From positions 248,001 to 312,000 of the forward strand of contig CBDFKJ010000005.1 in the NCBI GenBank assembly GCA_965248805.1: a stretch of 64,000 nucleotides of DNA. The letters run 5' to 3'. The stretch's first letter is position 1; the number at the start of each line of letters is the position of its first letter. The notes beneath the pieces are model-generated. The model saw only the letters and a program-made list of their open reading frames with translations, made no database searches and was not told the DNA's origin. Source of the stretch: CBDFKJ01 sp965248805 (GTDB lineage: Bacteria; Pseudomonadota; Alphaproteobacteria; UBA6615). The position numbers and the translations under genes are program-made. Shown one piece after another: positions 24,377-33,525 of the stretch.

Positions 24377-25213
24377 TTACGGCAGCGTCTTGGCAACGCG
24401 AAACCCGTAGTAGATGACCCGGTGGAGGGCGCTGACCCCAATCCGGCTCGCGGAGCGAACGAGCCCTGGACCGTAGTGCGACGAGCCACTCCGAATAACG
24501 TGCATTTCGCAGTTGGCGGTCCGCCAAGCCGTACCGTCGGTCGGTGCGCCGTCGTAGCCGACGAAGCTACAGTCCTGCACCCATTCCCAGGCGTTGCCGT
24601 GCACATCGTGCAGTCCGAATCCGTTGGCCGGGAATGAACCTGCGGGCAAGGTCTGCTGCCGATCCGCGCCTTCCGGGCCGCCGCCGTAGGTGAAGTTTCC
24701 GTTGTAGTTCGCCTGCGCTGGCGAGATCGTGCTGCCGAAGTGGAATGGTGTCGTCGTTCCGGCACGCGCGGCATACTCCCACTCGGCTTCGCTCGGCAGG
24801 CGGTATGTCTCACCGGTCTTTTGGCTCAGCCAGTCGGTATACTGCCGCACGTCGTGCAAATTGACATAGATGACCGGGCGCTGACCTCGCCCCCATCCCT
24901 CGTCGTCGGGCCGATGATCGCATCCGCCATCCGCCACGCACTCGTCCCACTGGTCGAAGGTCACTTCGTACCTTCCGATGGCGAATGGCCGGGCGATGGT
25001 CACGCGGTGCTGCGGGCCCTCGTTGTCCAGTCGCTCTGCCTCGTCTGCCGGCGAGCCCATCATGAAGGTGCCGGCCGGCACCACGAGCATTTCGGGGCAG
25101 TCGGTACAGTCCTGGAACATGTCGCCCGCGTTGCCTTGGTCCGGGAACAACCCGATGGTGGTGACCAGGCACACGATGAACGGCGCTATGATGACAGCAG
25201 ATTCTTTCATCAT
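24377..25213 (-). CDS. SUMF1/FGE-like domain protein, exported
   Basis: A 278-residue protein with a signal peptide and a formylglycine-generating-enzyme-type (SUMF1) domain. Visible motifs are MLVVPAGTFMMGSPADEAER, FAIGRYEVTFDQWDECV, YRLPSEAEWEYAARAG, GNAWEWVQDC and a final YYGFRVAK. The paired Cys residues that bind copper in true FGE (in the segment before GFR) are absent: the region reads RSGSSHYGPGLVRSASRIGV. No sulfatase is nearby. It is therefore probably a non-catalytic or differently acting family member. GGGAGG precedes the tandem ATGs at 25213 and 25210. Confidence 0.85.
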   Translation of the reverse strand: MMKESAVIIAPFIVCLVTTIGLFPDQGNAGDMFQDCTDCPEMLVVPAGTFMMGSPADEAERLDNEGPQHRVTIARPFAIGRYEVTFDQWDECVADGGCDHRPDDEGWGRGQRPVIYVNLHDVRQYTDWLSQKTGETYRLPSEAEWEYAARAGTTTPFHFGSTISPAQANYNGNFTYGGGPEGADRQQTLPAGSFPANGFGLHDVHGNAWEWVQDCSFVGYDGAPTDGTAWRTANCEMHVIRSGSSHYGPGLVRSASRIGVSALHRVIYYGFRVAKTLP

Positions 25214-25374
25214 TGATCCTCCCGCTGCTTACGCTAACACCTTTCCCGGCGTCGCGGTATCCTGCGGGATCGCCACCATCGGGCATGCCTTGGGGCCGGC
25301 GCCCCATCGCGGAATAGGGGAGTTGATCGGGGTTCCGGTAGGATCAGGCGAGGCCGGCTACGAGAGAGGCGTGA

Positions 25375-27198
25375 TCAGGCCGCCCGTCGCGCCTTCTTGC
25401 GCTCATGCTCTTTCAGGAGTCTTTTCCGAATTCGGATGGACGTCGGCGTCACTTCGACCAGTTCGTCGTCATTGATGAATTCAAGCGCGTATTCGAGGGT
25501 GGTCTGAATCGGTGGGGTCAGCAGGATATTTTCGTCGCTTCCGGCGGCGCGAATGTTGGTCAACTGCTTGGCCTTCATCGGGTTCACGACCAGATCGTTG
25601 GCCCGCACATGCTGGCCCACCACCATTCCCTCATAGACGTCCGCCGCCGGCGAAATGAAGAGTCGCCCCCGCTCCTGCAGATTGAACAGGGCGTAGCCAA
25701 GGGCCTTGCCGCCCGAGTTCGAGATCAGGACACCATTGGTACGGCGACCGAGCGCGGCTTCCACTTTGGCGCCAAAGTGATCGAAGGCGTGATAGATGAG
25801 GCCCGTCCCGGATGTCGCGGTCAGGAACTCCGATCGGAACCCCATCAATCCCCGTGTCGGGATCAGGTATTCCAGTCGCGTGCGGCCCCTTCCGTCCGAA
25901 CGCATGTCGCGCAACCGGCCGCGGCGTTCGCCCAGCTTCTCCATGACCGCGCCCTGGTGCCCGTCTTCGATGTCGAGCGTCAGGGTCTGCCACGGTTCCG
26001 AAATCTTGCCGTCAATCTCCTTCAGGATCACTTCGAGGCGCGAAATCGCGAGTTCGTATCCCTCGCGGCGCATGGTCTCAATGAGGATGCCGAGATGCAG
26101 CTCGCCCCGTCCCGAAACCTTGAATTTGTCGGGATCGTCCATCGGTTCGACCCGCAGCGCGACGTTGTGGATGAGTTCCTGCGCAAGCCGCTCGCCCAGT
26201 TTGCGGCTGGTCACGTATCGGCCCTCTCGGCCGGCGAACGGGGAGTCATTCACCTGAAAGGTCATTGTGATGGTGGGTTCGTCCACCACCAAGGCGGGAA
26301 GGGGTTCGACCGCGTCGGGAGCGCAGACGGTATCGGAAATGTGCAACTCGTCGAGCCCGGTGAAGGCGATGATCTGCCCGGCGGCCGCTTCGTCCCAGTC
26401 GATCCGCTGCAGTCCATGAAATCCGAAAATTTGCGCGATGCGTTTGGTGCGGGTCGCACCCTTGGCGTCGACCACCGTGACAGCCGAATTGCGCGCGACG
26501 CGACCGCGCTGCACGCGCCCGATGCCAATGACGCCGACATAGCTTGAATAAGTGAGGGCGCTGACCTGAAGCCGAAACGGCCCATCCCGATCGACCGCGG
26601 GCGGCGGTACGTGATCGGCGATGGTCTGAAACAGGGGCGTCATGGCGGCCGCCCGATGGTCAGGCTCCAGAGAGGCCCAGCCTTCCAGCGCCGAGGCGTA
26701 GACCACCGGAAAATCAAGCTGCGCGTCGCTTGCGTTCAGCCGCTGAAACAGGTCGAAGGTTTCGTCCAACGCCCAACCCGGTCGCGCACCCGGACGGTCC
26801 ATCTTGTTGATCACAACGATGGGGCACAGTCCCAGCGCAAGCGCCTTGCTGGTAACGAAGCGTGTCTGGGGCATTGGCCCTTCGACGGCATCGACCAACA
26901 ACAGAACCGAATCGACCATCGACAGGATTCGTTCGACCTCTCCGCCGAAGTCGGCGTGTCCGGGCGTATCCACGATATTGATATGAATGTCGCGCCATCG
27001 GACCGCTGTATTTTTGGAAAGTATCGTTATGCCGCGCTCTCGCTCCAGATCATTCGAATCCATCACCCTGACCGTCGCGCCGGCGGCCCTGCCGAGCGTG
27101 CCCGACTGGTTGAGAAGCTGGTCAACCAGGGTCGTTTTGCCATGATCGACGTGGGCGATGATGGCGATATTGCGAAGGCTGAAAGGACTGACGGTCAT
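25375..27198 (-). CDS. typA: Translational GTPase TypA/BipA
   Basis: A 607-residue ribosome-binding GTPase involved in 50S assembly and stress or cold adaptation. G1 is AHVDHGKTT, G2 lies in ERERGITI, G3 is VDTPGHADFGGEVERI, G4 is NKMDRPGARP. EF-G-like domains II, III and V follow, and the TypA-specific C-terminal domain (GRLFISPAADVYEGMVVGQH, ENILLTPPIQTTLEYALEFI) is complete. Its neighbour is a cold-shock gene, which fits a low-temperature role, though they are separate transcription units. Confidence 0.97.
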   Translation of the reverse strand: MTVSPFSLRNIAIIAHVDHGKTTLVDQLLNQSGTLGRAAGATVRVMDSNDLERERGITILSKNTAVRWRDIHINIVDTPGHADFGGEVERILSMVDSVLLLVDAVEGPMPQTRFVTSKALALGLCPIVVINKMDRPGARPGWALDETFDLFQRLNASDAQLDFPVVYASALEGWASLEPDHRAAAMTPLFQTIADHVPPPAVDRDGPFRLQVSALTYSSYVGVIGIGRVQRGRVARNSAVTVVDAKGATRTKRIAQIFGFHGLQRIDWDEAAAGQIIAFTGLDELHISDTVCAPDAVEPLPALVVDEPTITMTFQVNDSPFAGREGRYVTSRKLGERLAQELIHNVALRVEPMDDPDKFKVSGRGELHLGILIETMRREGYELAISRLEVILKEIDGKISEPWQTLTLDIEDGHQGAVMEKLGERRGRLRDMRSDGRGRTRLEYLIPTRGLMGFRSEFLTATSGTGLIYHAFDHFGAKVEAALGRRTNGVLISNSGGKALGYALFNLQERGRLFISPAADVYEGMVVGQHVRANDLVVNPMKAKQLTNIRAAGSDENILLTPPIQTTLEYALEFINDDELVEVTPTSIRIRKRLLKEHERKKARRAA

Positions 27199-27432
27199 TG
27201 CGCAGCCGTGGCGGCGGCTTCGTGGGGCCGCAAGCGGAGAAGTTCCATCACGACACTATGCTCGTTTCACGCGGCCGGCCTGACAATCATACCCCGGACG
27301 CCACCGGTCCATCGGGCCCACAAAGTCGCATCGTTGCATGGACGGGGCCTCAAATCGGCTGGCGGCGAATGTCAGGCAAGCTGCCGCACAAACCAAGCAC
27401 AGGCGGTCCGGGTTTGCGCAGGTCACTGAGTC
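27199..27432. other. Intergenic region between typA and the cold-shock gene
   Basis: No gene is supported. It contains the typA upstream region; I could not identify a convincing promoter. Confidence 0.4.
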
Positions 27433-27466
27433 AAAGGGCCGCCGCCCCTAGCGAGCGGCGGCCCTG
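27433..27466 (-). terminator. Hairpin terminator after the cold-shock gene
   Basis: On the minus strand an 11-bp GC-rich stem (AGGGCCGCCGC / GCGGCGGCCCT) is followed by TTTGACT, about 35 bases beyond the cold-shock stop codon. Confidence 0.6.
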
Positions 27467-27498
27467 AAGCTGGCTAAACGGGCGCGAGGCCCGGCAGC

Positions 27499-27708
27499 TT
27501 AGGCGATCTCGATCGTCCCGACGGCGACCTTACCGCTTCGCGGATCGTTCTGCGTATCGAACTTCACCTTCTGGCCCTCAAGCAGGCCATTGATGCCGGC
27601 GCGCTCCAGCGCGGTGGCGTGGACGAACACGTCCTTCTGGCCATCGTCCGGCTGAACGAAGCCGAAGCCTTTTTGGTCGTTGTAGAACTTTACGGTGCCC
27701 GTATTCAT
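27499..27708 (-). CDS. Cold-shock domain protein (CspA family)
   Basis: A 69-residue single-domain RNA/ssDNA-binding protein. RNP1 is KGFGFVQP and RNP2 is DVFVHATAL, with the opening TGTVKFYNDQ usual for the family. The ATG at 27708 gives the canonical N-terminus, with AAGGG upstream; an ATG 15 bases earlier would add MKGIS. The roughly 300-base gene-free stretch upstream could hold the long 5' leader typical of cold-shock mRNAs. Confidence 0.95.
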   Translation of the reverse strand: MNTGTVKFYNDQKGFGFVQPDDGQKDVFVHATALERAGINGLLEGQKVKFDTQNDPRSGKVAVGTIEIA

Positions 27709-28031
27709 GGAAATACCCTTCACTTACGGTCTGCACGTGGGATGTGGCGCACGAATTTCCGCGGCCTCCCGGTTCGTCGATTTTGGTGAGAAGGTCTGAA
27801 ACGTACGCGCCCGTCAGTGTCGAGGCGAGGCAGCCCAGTCATTCGTCCAATATCGGTGCCTCCCACATAGGCACGAAATGGGGCGGTTACAAGGCGGTGT
27901 GTCGATGGCCGAAATATGGGCATAGCCGCGGAGTCGCGCAGGCCTGCTTGTCGCTCCGCCGCAATGCCACGGCGTGAGGATCGCCAGACGCGCTTCGGCC
28001 GTGGGCGTTGCCCCTGTGACCGGCGCCGGCG
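27709..28031. other. Gene-free region upstream of the cold-shock gene
   Basis: No credible gene. It probably contains the promoter and a long structured leader for the cold-shock gene on the minus strand; this is inferred from the family, not from a recognised motif. Confidence 0.35.
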
Positions 28032-29578
28032 CTACGCCGCCCGAAGTCGTTCGACCTCCCGCCGGACGTCCTCGAACCCGCTGCGAAGGTGCGCCAACTC
28101 GGCGCGGATGCTCTCGAGGTCGCCGCAAGCGGCCCAGCGCTCGATCTGCTTGCACTTCTCCGAGAAAGCCATCGCACCGATGTCGGCGCTGCTGGATTTC
28201 AGAGTATGAGCGGAACGGCTGACCGCCTCCCCACCGGTGGTGAACTTGACCGCGTTGCTGACCAGGTTGCCGAGGATCTGCCGCAAGCGGTTGGGGTCGC
28301 CGTAGAACGCGTGGGGCACCTCACCGGACACCGATGAGGACACGAGGACGGATCCAGAGCTGGCAGACTCCAGGAATAGCTCGACGACATCGTTGACCAC
28401 GCCACGCAGGTCAAACGGCATGTTCTCCAATCTCAGCTTACCTGCCTCCAGCTTGGAGATATCCAGGATATCGTTGATGACATTCAACAGCGTCTTGCCC
28501 GAATTGCGGATGACGGACAGGTGCCGCCGCTGAACGTCGTTCAACTCGGTCTGTGCCAACAGGTCGGCCATGCCAAGGACCCCGTTCATCGGTGTCCGGA
28601 TCTCGTGGCTCATGTTGGCAAGGAACTCGCTCTTGGCGCGAGCCGCTGACTCCGCCGCGACTCGAGCGCTGGTCGTTTCATCAGCCTGCCGCTTGAGTTG
28701 TGCCTCGGCGTGCTTGCGCTCGGCGACCTCATTCATCAACGATTCGACCGCTTCCCTTTGCGCCGTGATGTCTTTGATCACGGCGAGAACGTGTTCAAAC
28801 TGGCCGTCTTGGTCGTGCAGCGCCGACGCATGCATGTCGACCCAGCAGACCGATCCGTCCTTGCGCAAATATCTCTTCTCAAGTTGATGTCGCTCGATTA
28901 GGCCCGTCCTCAGCTTCTCAAAACGATCGTCGGTCGAGCCCATGTCGTCCGAATGAGTGATGTCTCGGAAGCTGCGGCCGATCAGCTCGGACTTGTCATA
29001 GCCGAGCATCGCCCGAAATGCAGGGTTGTATTGAGTGAAGCGTCCGGTTGCGTCGGCTAATGCGATCCCGACCCCGGCAGTCTCGTAGATGGCCCGCAAC
29101 CGGGCTTCGCCCGCCACCAGCGCCTGCTCTGCACGATGTCGCTTGGTTACATCGCGGGTCATGACGTAATAGCCGTCGATTTCTCCGTCAGCCGTGACCT
29201 GGGGGATGATGTCTGAGCTGAAGGAGCGAGAACCCTTGCCTGGCAAGTCGGCCTCGAATTCGATCGATGAGACCTTGCCTTCGAACGCACGATCGATGGT
29301 CCAGCGGAGTTCGGTGTTTCGTCGCCAAGCACCTCGCGGACCGTCCGCCCAATCAGCTGGTCCGCCGGTTGGTTGAACCATTCCTCCATCTTCCTGTTCA
29401 CGAACCGATAACGCTCGTCGCGATCGACGGAGACCACTACGGCTGGAATGCTGTCCATGATGAGCCCTTCCACCCGCCGGTGCTCTGCGACTTCCCGGAC
29501 GAGCTCGTCATAGGCCTCGTGCAGTTCGGCCGCATCGCGGAAGCCGTCACGCTGCTTGTTCGCGTCTTTTGAGCGCAT
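28032..29578 (-). pseudogene. Hybrid PAS-histidine kinase with frameshift and internal deletion
   Basis: The frame starts MRSKDANKQRDGFRDAAELH at 29578 and has a first PAS domain (SIPAVVVSVDRDERYRFVNR). It shifts frame near 29310-29320, then resumes with PAS linkers, a second PAS (YETAGVGIALADATGRFTQY) and a HisKA domain (MSHEIRTPMNGVLGMADLL). The ATPase N-box DPNRLRQILGNLVSNAVKFT follows, and then directly an HPt domain (AHTLKSSSADIGAMAF). The rest of the HATPase domain, any receiver domains and the start of HPt are missing at about 28225. The HPt His is kept, but the kinase cannot bind ATP properly. IS630 copy C sits 64 bases upstream of the start. Confidence 0.8.
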
Positions 29579-29640
29579 CGGCGGGTCCCGGCGTGGTGGT
29601 CGCAATGCTTGCGACGCCCCTCTCATCCCTTTTCGCGGTT

Positions 29641-30492
29641 CTAGTGGATTGATTCCAACGTTTGGAACCCTCGGTTTTGGGCTGCGATGATGTCGTCGGG
29701 GTCGGCTTTCCATATGAATGGCTGTGGGTTGGCCGCATTGTATTCGCGGACGAAGCGGTTGATTGCGGCCTGGAGATCGACGACGGAATGGAAGACGCCG
29801 TGCTTGAGCCGCCGCCGGGTGAGTTTTGCGAAGAAGCCCTCGACGGCATTGAGCCACGAGCAGGAGGTCGGTGTGAAGTGGAAAGTCCAGCGCGGATGGC
29901 GGGCGAGCCAGGCGCGGACCTCGTCCTTGTTGTGCGCCGCGTAGTTGTCGACGATCGCGTGGATGGCCTTGTCCGCCGGCACCGTGCGCTCGATGCGGTT
30001 GAGGAAGCGGATGAACTCCTGATGGCGGTGGCGCTGCATGTTCTGGCCGATCACCGTTCCGTCCAGAACGTTGAGCGCCGCAAACAGCGTGGTCGTGCCG
30101 TGCCGTTTGTAGTCATGGTGCCGGCGCGTCCCTTCTTCATCGGCAGACCGGCGGTCGAGCGCCTGGATCTGTGACTTCTCATCGATCGACAACACCACCG
30201 CATGGGCCGGCGGGTCGACATACAGGCCGACGATATCGGTGAGTTTCTCGGCGAAGGCAGGGTCGGTCGACAGCTTGAAGTTGCGCCAGCGGTGCGGGCT
30301 GAGACCGTGAGCCTTCCAGATCGCCTGCACCGTCGAGGCGGCAATACCGGCCGCCCTGGCCATCGCGCGCAACGTCCAGTGGGTCGCCTCAAACGGCGGC
30401 GGTTGCTGCGTCAGGCGCACGATCTCGGCGACACGATCGAGCGGGACCGGCGCCTTGCCGGTCGCATACCACAGCAAAATACGGAATCCCAA
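29641..30492 (-). CDS. IS630 transposase lacking the N-terminal DNA-binding region, copy C
   Basis: An open frame of 283 codons from a possible TTG (LGFRILLWYATGKAPVPLDR). It lacks about 85 N-terminal residues, including the first HTH, but keeps the second HTH-like part and all DDE residues. One substitution (KDEVRAWL) and Gln for Arg near the end (AAQNRGF) distinguish it. It is probably inactive on its own or a possible regulator of transposition; the stop comes from the target TAG. Confidence 0.75.
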   Translation of the reverse strand: MGFRILLWYATGKAPVPLDRVAEIVRLTQQPPPFEATHWTLRAMARAAGIAASTVQAIWKAHGLSPHRWRNFKLSTDPAFAEKLTDIVGLYVDPPAHAVVLSIDEKSQIQALDRRSADEEGTRRHHDYKRHGTTTLFAALNVLDGTVIGQNMQRHRHQEFIRFLNRIERTVPADKAIHAIVDNYAAHNKDEVRAWLARHPRWTFHFTPTSCSWLNAVEGFFAKLTRRRLKHGVFHSVVDLQAAINRFVREYNAANPQPFIWKADPDDIIAAQNRGFQTLESIH

Positions 30493-30521
30493 TTCGGACT
30501 CTTTCGTTCCGATCCCTCCAC
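29644..30521 (-). mobile_element. IS630 deletion derivative, copy C
   Basis: 878 bp in reverse orientation, flanked by TA at 29642-29643 and 30522-30523, with CTAG as the empty site. Relative to copy A it lacks 256 bp (A positions 3726-3981). Its left terminus reads GTGGAGGGATCGGAACGAAA, differing from A/B at three bases within the terminal repeat region, which copies D and E share. Confidence 0.93.
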
Positions 30522-30523
30522 TA

Positions 30524-30897
30524 GTTCAGCCTCGGCTGCGGTGCCGCGACCGTTCATGTCGGGGGACAATGGACGATGGCATGATCAGACCGATAGACGA
30601 TGTAATTGGACTATTTCGCGGCTAACAAACTGTGAAAAACCGCCCAATCAGGCAGGTTGCGGCGTCGGTCACGGTCGGCCAACGGCGCGGGCAAGCCGAC
30701 CCGAGCGACAACCCGCCGGTGGGGCGGACAAATTCGCTGAGAAGGACGCCCAGGATTTTGCGTGACTTCACCGATTATGATAAAATAGCCAATGAGGTCA
30801 GTAATATACTGGAAATAGAGTTAAGATGGTGGAGAATATTACACAACTCGTTTCTAAGTGTCATCGACGCTTGGGCTCAATTATGGTCTTGAATATC
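30524..30897. other. Mosaic stretch between IS630 copy C and the LtrA remnant
   Basis: No gene is recognised. Bases 30760-30890 are clearly more AT-rich than the neighbourhood (ACTTCACCGATTATGATAAA and following), suggesting DNA of different origin joined here. The boundary with the LtrA-like sequence is near 30900. Confidence 0.45.
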
Positions 30898-31379
30898 TTG
30901 GACGGTCATCGCGCTGGCGGGCTTCGCCACCTCCTTTGTCGGCACCGTGGCGATATTGGTGGGTCTACTTTCACATCGGTCTCGAGCGCGCGAGCCATCT
31001 GATCGATCACTCTCCGAATCCGGGCCGGATCGCACGGCTCTGGTTTGCCTATATTCACATCCCGATCGTCGCCGGAATCATCTTCGTCTCAGCCTCCGAC
31101 GAATTCTTGCTGGCGCATCCGACCGGCCACGCGTCGATTGAGGCGGCGATCGCGCTGCTCGGTGGACCGGCGCTGTTCCTGTTCGGCGCCCTCTGGCTGA
31201 AGAGCGCCTCGTCGGGCGGGCTGTCGTGGCCGCACCTCGCCGGCCTGGCGTTGCTAGGCAGCACGACGTTTGCCGCCGGTGCCCTGTCGGTTTTGAGCCT
31301 CGGTGCCATCGCTTCGGCGATCTTGGTCCTCGTCGCCGTGTGGGAGCGCATGTTACCGAGTCCGGTGGCGGCATCCTAG
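30898..31379 (+). pseudogene. LtrA (low temperature requirement A) family remnant
   Basis: The C-terminal third of an LtrA-type membrane protein. Matching segments are VYFHIGLERASHLIDHSPNP, RLWFAYIHIPIVAGIIF and LAHPTGHASIEAAIALLGGP. A frameshift near 30957 separates the preceding membrane segment (IALAGFATSFVGTVAI) from the rest, and the N-terminal two thirds are absent. It is sandwiched between IS630 copies C and D, which are in the same orientation. Confidence 0.75.
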
Positions 31380-31465
31380 GTGGTTACTATGGGGACTTGC
31401 AATTGACGTCAAATTTTCGGCAAATTAGACATATAATTCGATCAACTAACCGATGATTACTCGTT

Positions 31466-32239
31466 CTAGTGGATTGATTCCAACGTTTGGAACCCTCGGT
31501 TTCGGGCTGCGATGATGTCGTCGAGGTCGGCTTTCCATATGAATGGCTGTGGGTTGGCCGCATTGTATTCGCGGACGAAGCGGTTGATTGCGGCCTGGAG
31601 ATCGACGACGGAATGGAAGACGCCGTGCTTGAGCCGCCGCCGGGTGAGTTTTGCGAAGAAGCCCTCGACGGCATTGAGCCACGAGCAGGAGGTCGGTGTG
31701 AAGTGGAAAGTCCAGCGCGGATGGCGGGCGAGCCAGGCGCGGACCTTGTCCTTGTGGATGAACTCCTGATGGCGGTGGCGCTGCATGTTCTGGCCGATCA
31801 CCGTTCCGTCCAGAACGTTGAGCGCCGCAAACAGCGTGGTCGTGCCGTGCCGTTTGTAGTCATGGTGCCGGCGCGTCCCTTCTTCATCGGCAGACCGGCG
31901 GTCGAGCGCCTGGATCTGTGACTTCTCATCGATCGACAACACCACCGCATGGGCCGGCGGGTCGACATACAGGCCGACGATATCGGTGAGTTTCTCGGCG
32001 AAGGCAGGGTCGGTCGACAGCTTGAAGTTGCGCCAGCGGTGCGGGCTGAGACCGTGAGCCTTCCAGATCGCCTGCACCGTCGAGGCGGCAATACCGGCCG
32101 CCCTGGCCATCGCGCGCAACGTCCAGTGGGTCGCCTCAAACGGCGGCGGTTGCTGCGTCAGGCGCACGATCTCGGCGACACGATCGAGCGGGACCGGCGC
32201 CTTGCCGGGCGCATACCACAGCAAAATACGGAATCCCAA
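31466..32239 (-). pseudogene. IS630 transposase, doubly deleted, copy D
   Basis: The frame lacks the N-terminal HTH region. It also lacks 26 residues that include the second catalytic Asp (the AIVDNYAAHN segment): the sequence jumps from HRHQEFI to HKDKVRAWL in frame. It cannot be catalytically active. Residue change P to L in KADLDDII is also seen. Confidence 0.85.
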
Positions 32240-32268
32240 TTCGGACTCTTTCGTTCCGATCCCTCCAC
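31469..32268 (-). mobile_element. IS630 deletion derivative, copy D
   Basis: 800 bp, flanked by TA at 31467-31468 and 32269-32270, with CTAG as the empty site. It has the same 256-bp deletion and left terminus as copy C, plus a second 78-bp deletion near 31754. Confidence 0.93.
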
Positions 32269-32418
32269 TAGAATACAAACAATTTACCCATTTCGCTTTA
32301 AATATCCTGACGATGACTTGTGGGCTGCGGGCCCGATATAGGGGCGCAGTAGTCATTGCCATCCGCGTGGGTGCGGAGGGGACAGTTGATGCGACGATTT
32401 CGCCGGAGGGGATGATCG

Positions 32419-33468
32419 ATGCGCGTCGTGGCGTTCATATCGCAGTGTGCCAAGTCCGGCAGGACAACGCTCGCCAGCAATCTGGCAGTCCAGGCAATGC
32501 GCGCTGGGGCCGGGCCGGTTTCGATAGTGGACGCCGTGCCGAACGGCGCGCTCGCCGCCTGGAGCACACAACGCGGCGCGCGCTCGCCGAACACCACAAC
32601 GGTCGCGCCGGACCGCCTCGGCGATCACTTGGCGCACGCGCGCAGTTGCGGCACATCCTTTGCCTTCATTGACACGTCGCCGGCGACCGACACCGACCTT
32701 ACGGCCATCATCGCACTTGCCGATCTTGTGATCATTCGAGTCTCGGCCAGCGGCGACGACACGTGCGCGGTCGGCGCCACCGTTGAGCTGGTCGAGCGCG
32801 CCGACAAGCCGTTCGTATTCGTGGTCAACTACGGCGAGCCCGGGCAGCCGCTGACGGTCGCGACCGCCTTGGCGCTGGCGCAGCATGGAACCCTGTGTCC
32901 GGTTGCGCTGGCGCGCGACCCGGCCTTCGCGCGATGCCTCGCCTCCGGTACGGCGCTCACCGAAACGGATGAGGCAGTGGCGGCGGACGTTGTCGCGCTA
33001 TGGAACTATGTTCGCGACCGCGCCGTCTCGCTCGAAGATACGTCGGCCCCAGTCGTCGCCCCGCGACCGTCAGAGGATCGCCGCATTTTGCCGCGATTTG
33101 ATCTCACGTGGGAGGTTGTGCTGATCCGCGATGGTGTGCGATCGACCTATCGGCTCAACAACATATCCGGCGGCGGTGTATCGATCGACACGACCGAGCC
33201 GTTTGCCGCCGGCGACCAGGTTTGCATCGAGATTCCGCATTTCGGACAGCTCGATGCCAGAGTGGTCTATGTGCGCGGCGGACAGGCTCGCATGGAGTTC
33301 GTCGCCGTCTCGCAGACGCGTTCGCGGATCGGGACTGTCGCAAAGCGGCGCAAGGAACTCTCGAATATCATCGGCCAAGGCCGCAAGTCCGTGGCCACGG
33401 AATTTACCTCCCTGGCTAACGCACCTCGGCTTTCCGATTTTCGCTCCGACATGCCCCGAGCTTCTTGA
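32419..33468 (+). CDS. ParA-like ATPase fused to a PilZ domain
   Basis: A 349-residue cytosolic protein. Residues 1-200 have the ParA/MinD-type fold: deviant Walker A region CAKSGRTTLASNLA (10-23), FIDTSPAT switch (84-90), VFVVNYGEPG, and a conserved-type ending VALWNYVRD. The canonical KGGxGKT Walker A reads CAKSGRT, so the catalytic Lys is Arg16 and the signature Lys is not in place. Residues 220-300 form a PilZ domain with the c-di-GMP motifs RRILPR (R222, R226) and NISGGG (N248, S250, G253). This implies a c-di-GMP-responsive positioning or regulatory protein. It stands alone between IS630 copy D and a broken operon on the other strand. Confidence 0.82.
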   Translation: MRVVAFISQCAKSGRTTLASNLAVQAMRAGAGPVSIVDAVPNGALAAWSTQRGARSPNTTTVAPDRLGDHLAHARSCGTSFAFIDTSPATDTDLTAIIALADLVIIRVSASGDDTCAVGATVELVERADKPFVFVVNYGEPGQPLTVATALALAQHGTLCPVALARDPAFARCLASGTALTETDEAVAADVVALWNYVRDRAVSLEDTSAPVVAPRPSEDRRILPRFDLTWEVVLIRDGVRSTYRLNNISGGGVSIDTTEPFAAGDQVCIEIPHFGQLDARVVYVRGGQARMEFVAVSQTRSRIGTVAKRRKELSNIIGQGRKSVATEFTSLANAPRLSDFRSDMPRAS

Positions 33469-33525
33469 CCTGCTGCACGCCGACATCCTGGCGGGTAACG
33501 TGCGCGCAGGCGTGTGTTGCTGGGA

